Source: Candidatus Hydrogenedentota bacterium (GTDB lineage Bacteria > Hydrogenedentota > Hydrogenedentia > Hydrogenedentales > SLHB01). From it: 15,643 nucleotides of DNA. The notes under the pieces were generated by a model. That model saw only the letters and a list, made by a program, of their open reading frames with translations. It ran no database searches and was not told the DNA's origin. Shown one piece after another: positions 14,848-15,643 of the stretch. The stretch's first letter is position 1. Each line of letters starts with the position of its first letter. The stretch spans positions 1 to 15,643 of the forward strand of contig SKRY01000434.1 of assembly GCA_007118235.1 (NCBI GenBank), read 5' to 3'. The translations under genes were made by a program, and so were the position numbers.

Positions 14848-14989
14848 GCCAGGGCTCCTTGTTGTACCGCTCTAAAGAAGACCCTGCGGAAGCTGCGCGC
14901 ATCCTCGGAGCCTTCGAACCGGCTGGGAAAACGCGGGCCGATACTTGAGGGGCTTGATACTGGCTTTCGAAAAGGGGGCGAATCCTGGA

Positions 14990-15019
14990 GGCGCACGGGC
15001 CAACGGCGGCCCGTGCGCC
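14990..15019 (-). terminator. Strong hairpin after the lipoprotein gene
   Basis: GGCGCACGGGCC (14990-15001) and GGCCCGTGCGCC (15008-15019) are perfect 12-bp inverted copies with a 6-nt loop. The hairpin is 67 nt past the stop of the lipoprotein gene on the minus strand and about 130 nt ahead of glnE, so it should separate the two. The pyrimidine-rich CCCCCTTTT only follows some 12 nt later. Confidence 0.6.
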
Positions 15020-15086
15020 AAGTTCCACTCTCCGTCCTGGCTGTTTCAGACCAGAACAGGGGTCTTTCCACTACGGGGCCGCCTAA

Positions 15087-15329
15087 CTACTCCGGCGCAT
15101 CTTCCAGTTCCTGCTGCAACTCTTCCAGGCCGTCCTGCAAATCTTGCTCCATTTCCTCGCCAGCCTGGTCCGCGGCATCCATCAACGATTCGATCGCCTC
15201 ACCGGCGCTGTCCGCGGCGTCTTCCATGTGGTCTTCCGGCTCGGGTTCTTGACACCCCATTGTGAGAAAGGCCACCGCAGCCGCCACAGCCAAGCCGCGC
15301 TTCCAAGAGTGTAAGCTAAACAACGACAT
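15087..15329 (-). CDS. Small acidic lipoprotein
   Basis: An 80-residue predicted lipoprotein. The N-terminus MSLFSLHSWKRGLAVAAAVA leads to a lipobox-like FLTMGC, with Cys26 as the lipidated residue (the -3 position is Thr, which is less usual). The mature 55 residues are extremely acidic, Glu/Asp/Gln/Ala-rich and probably one helix or coiled coil (DAADSAGEAIESLMDAADQ and onward), without a folded domain. AAAGGAG lies nine nt before the ATG. It follows a DUF1328 gene on the same strand by 161 nt, and small envelope-stress genes often sit with DUF1328 genes, so an envelope role is plausible but unproven. No family is recognised beyond that. Confidence 0.8.
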   Translation of the reverse strand: MSLFSLHSWKRGLAVAAAVAFLTMGCQEPEPEDHMEDAADSAGEAIESLMDAADQAGEEMEQDLQDGLEELQQELEDAPE

Positions 15330-15490
15330 GATGCAAGGCTCCTTTGGTTCGACGTGGGTGGCGGGACAGGTCCAGAGGGATAGCCTCCGGCCATTTCCCG
15401 CCGCGCCCTCGGATTAAGGTCATAGAAAGCGGCATCACCCCAATGCTTCGGCTTCCCGGAGGGCCGTCACGGTCAGGCAAGACCTTACAA

Positions 15491-15643
15491 TTACAACCTT
15501 GGTCCCCGCACTCTCCTGCCGAAGAGCAGCGTAAGCACGAACAACACAAGAAATACGAGGAAAAGGATCCACGCCACCGTGGTAGCTGCCCCGGCAATAC
15601 CCGTGAAACCGAGAGCTGCCGCGATCAACGCGATGATCAGGAA
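15491..15643 (-). CDS. DUF1328 (YtjA-like) small membrane protein, start beyond window
   Basis: The last 50 codons of a small membrane protein; the start lies to the right of the window. Visible are FLIIALIAAALGFTGIAGAA and then TTVAWILFLVFLVLFVLTLL, ending FGRRVRGPRL. This is the DUF1328/YtjA pattern of two membrane helices with GFxGIAG between them, and family members are about 50-60 residues, so only a few residues are missing. Its role is not established; relatives are often grouped with stress and envelope genes. It runs in the same direction as the lipoprotein gene. Confidence 0.85.
   Translation of the reverse strand, partial: FLIIALIAAALGFTGIAGAATTVAWILFLVFLVLFVLTLLFGRRVRGPRL

Noticed and set aside
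1..15643. CRISPR array, tRNA, rRNA, complete insertion sequence
   Set aside because: I looked for regularly spaced repeats, tRNA-like T-loop/anticodon patterns and transposase motifs and found none; this was by eye, so a degenerate element could be missed.

Overview
The window is moderately high-GC bacterial DNA, densely coding on both strands, with Shine-Dalgarno sites in front of most genes. The gene mix (secreted DUF1080 protein, secreted ceramidase-like hydrolase, Gfo/Idh/MocA dehydrogenase, DegT-type aminotransferase, next to ordinary housekeeping genes) is what one sees in Planctomycetota, Hydrogenedentota, Lentisphaerota and related lineages. That placement is an inference from content; no rRNA or tRNA is present to fix it.

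Layout. Left end (36-1850, +): an acetolactate synthase large subunit without an adjacent small subunit, ending at a hairpin shared with the opposing operon. From 5407 down to 1959 (-): a three-gene unit with its own predicted promoter (5510-5539, the -10 lying in an inverted repeat): cytoplasmic Gfo/Idh/MocA oxidoreductase, secreted neutral-ceramidase-family protein, secreted DUF1080 (3-keto-glycoside hydrolase family) protein. This looks like a small glycan or glycoconjugate catabolism operon. Divergent from it (5733-7004, +) is a PLP-dependent DegT/DnrJ/EryC1 aminotransferase, followed by a perfect 17-bp inverted repeat. At 7232-7526 lies a DUF6788-like CGKPxCxC gene broken by one frameshift, preceded by an operator-like palindrome. 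An ABC-F ATPase gene follows (7765-9666, +).

The least explained part is 9840-10260 (+): two short genes of 47 and 52 codons that are clear paralogues (26 identical residues over 43 aligned positions, with many synonymous differences), each with a strong Shine-Dalgarno site at the same spacing. A possible 32-codon ORF is packed between them, and a hairpin terminator follows. I do not recognise the family; it is the best candidate here for something undescribed.

The right part is on the minus strand. From right to left it holds the end of a DUF1328 membrane protein (cut by the window edge), a small acidic lipoprotein with a strong downstream hairpin, glnE (bifunctional glutamine synthetase adenylyltransferase/adenylyl-removing enzyme), a family 2 glycosyltransferase of the polyprenyl-phosphate type whose promoter suggests a leaderless mRNA, and a 126-residue protein of unknown function with a hydrophobic hairpin that is probably co-transcribed with the glycosyltransferase. 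I saw no CRISPR array, rRNA, tRNA or intact insertion sequence.
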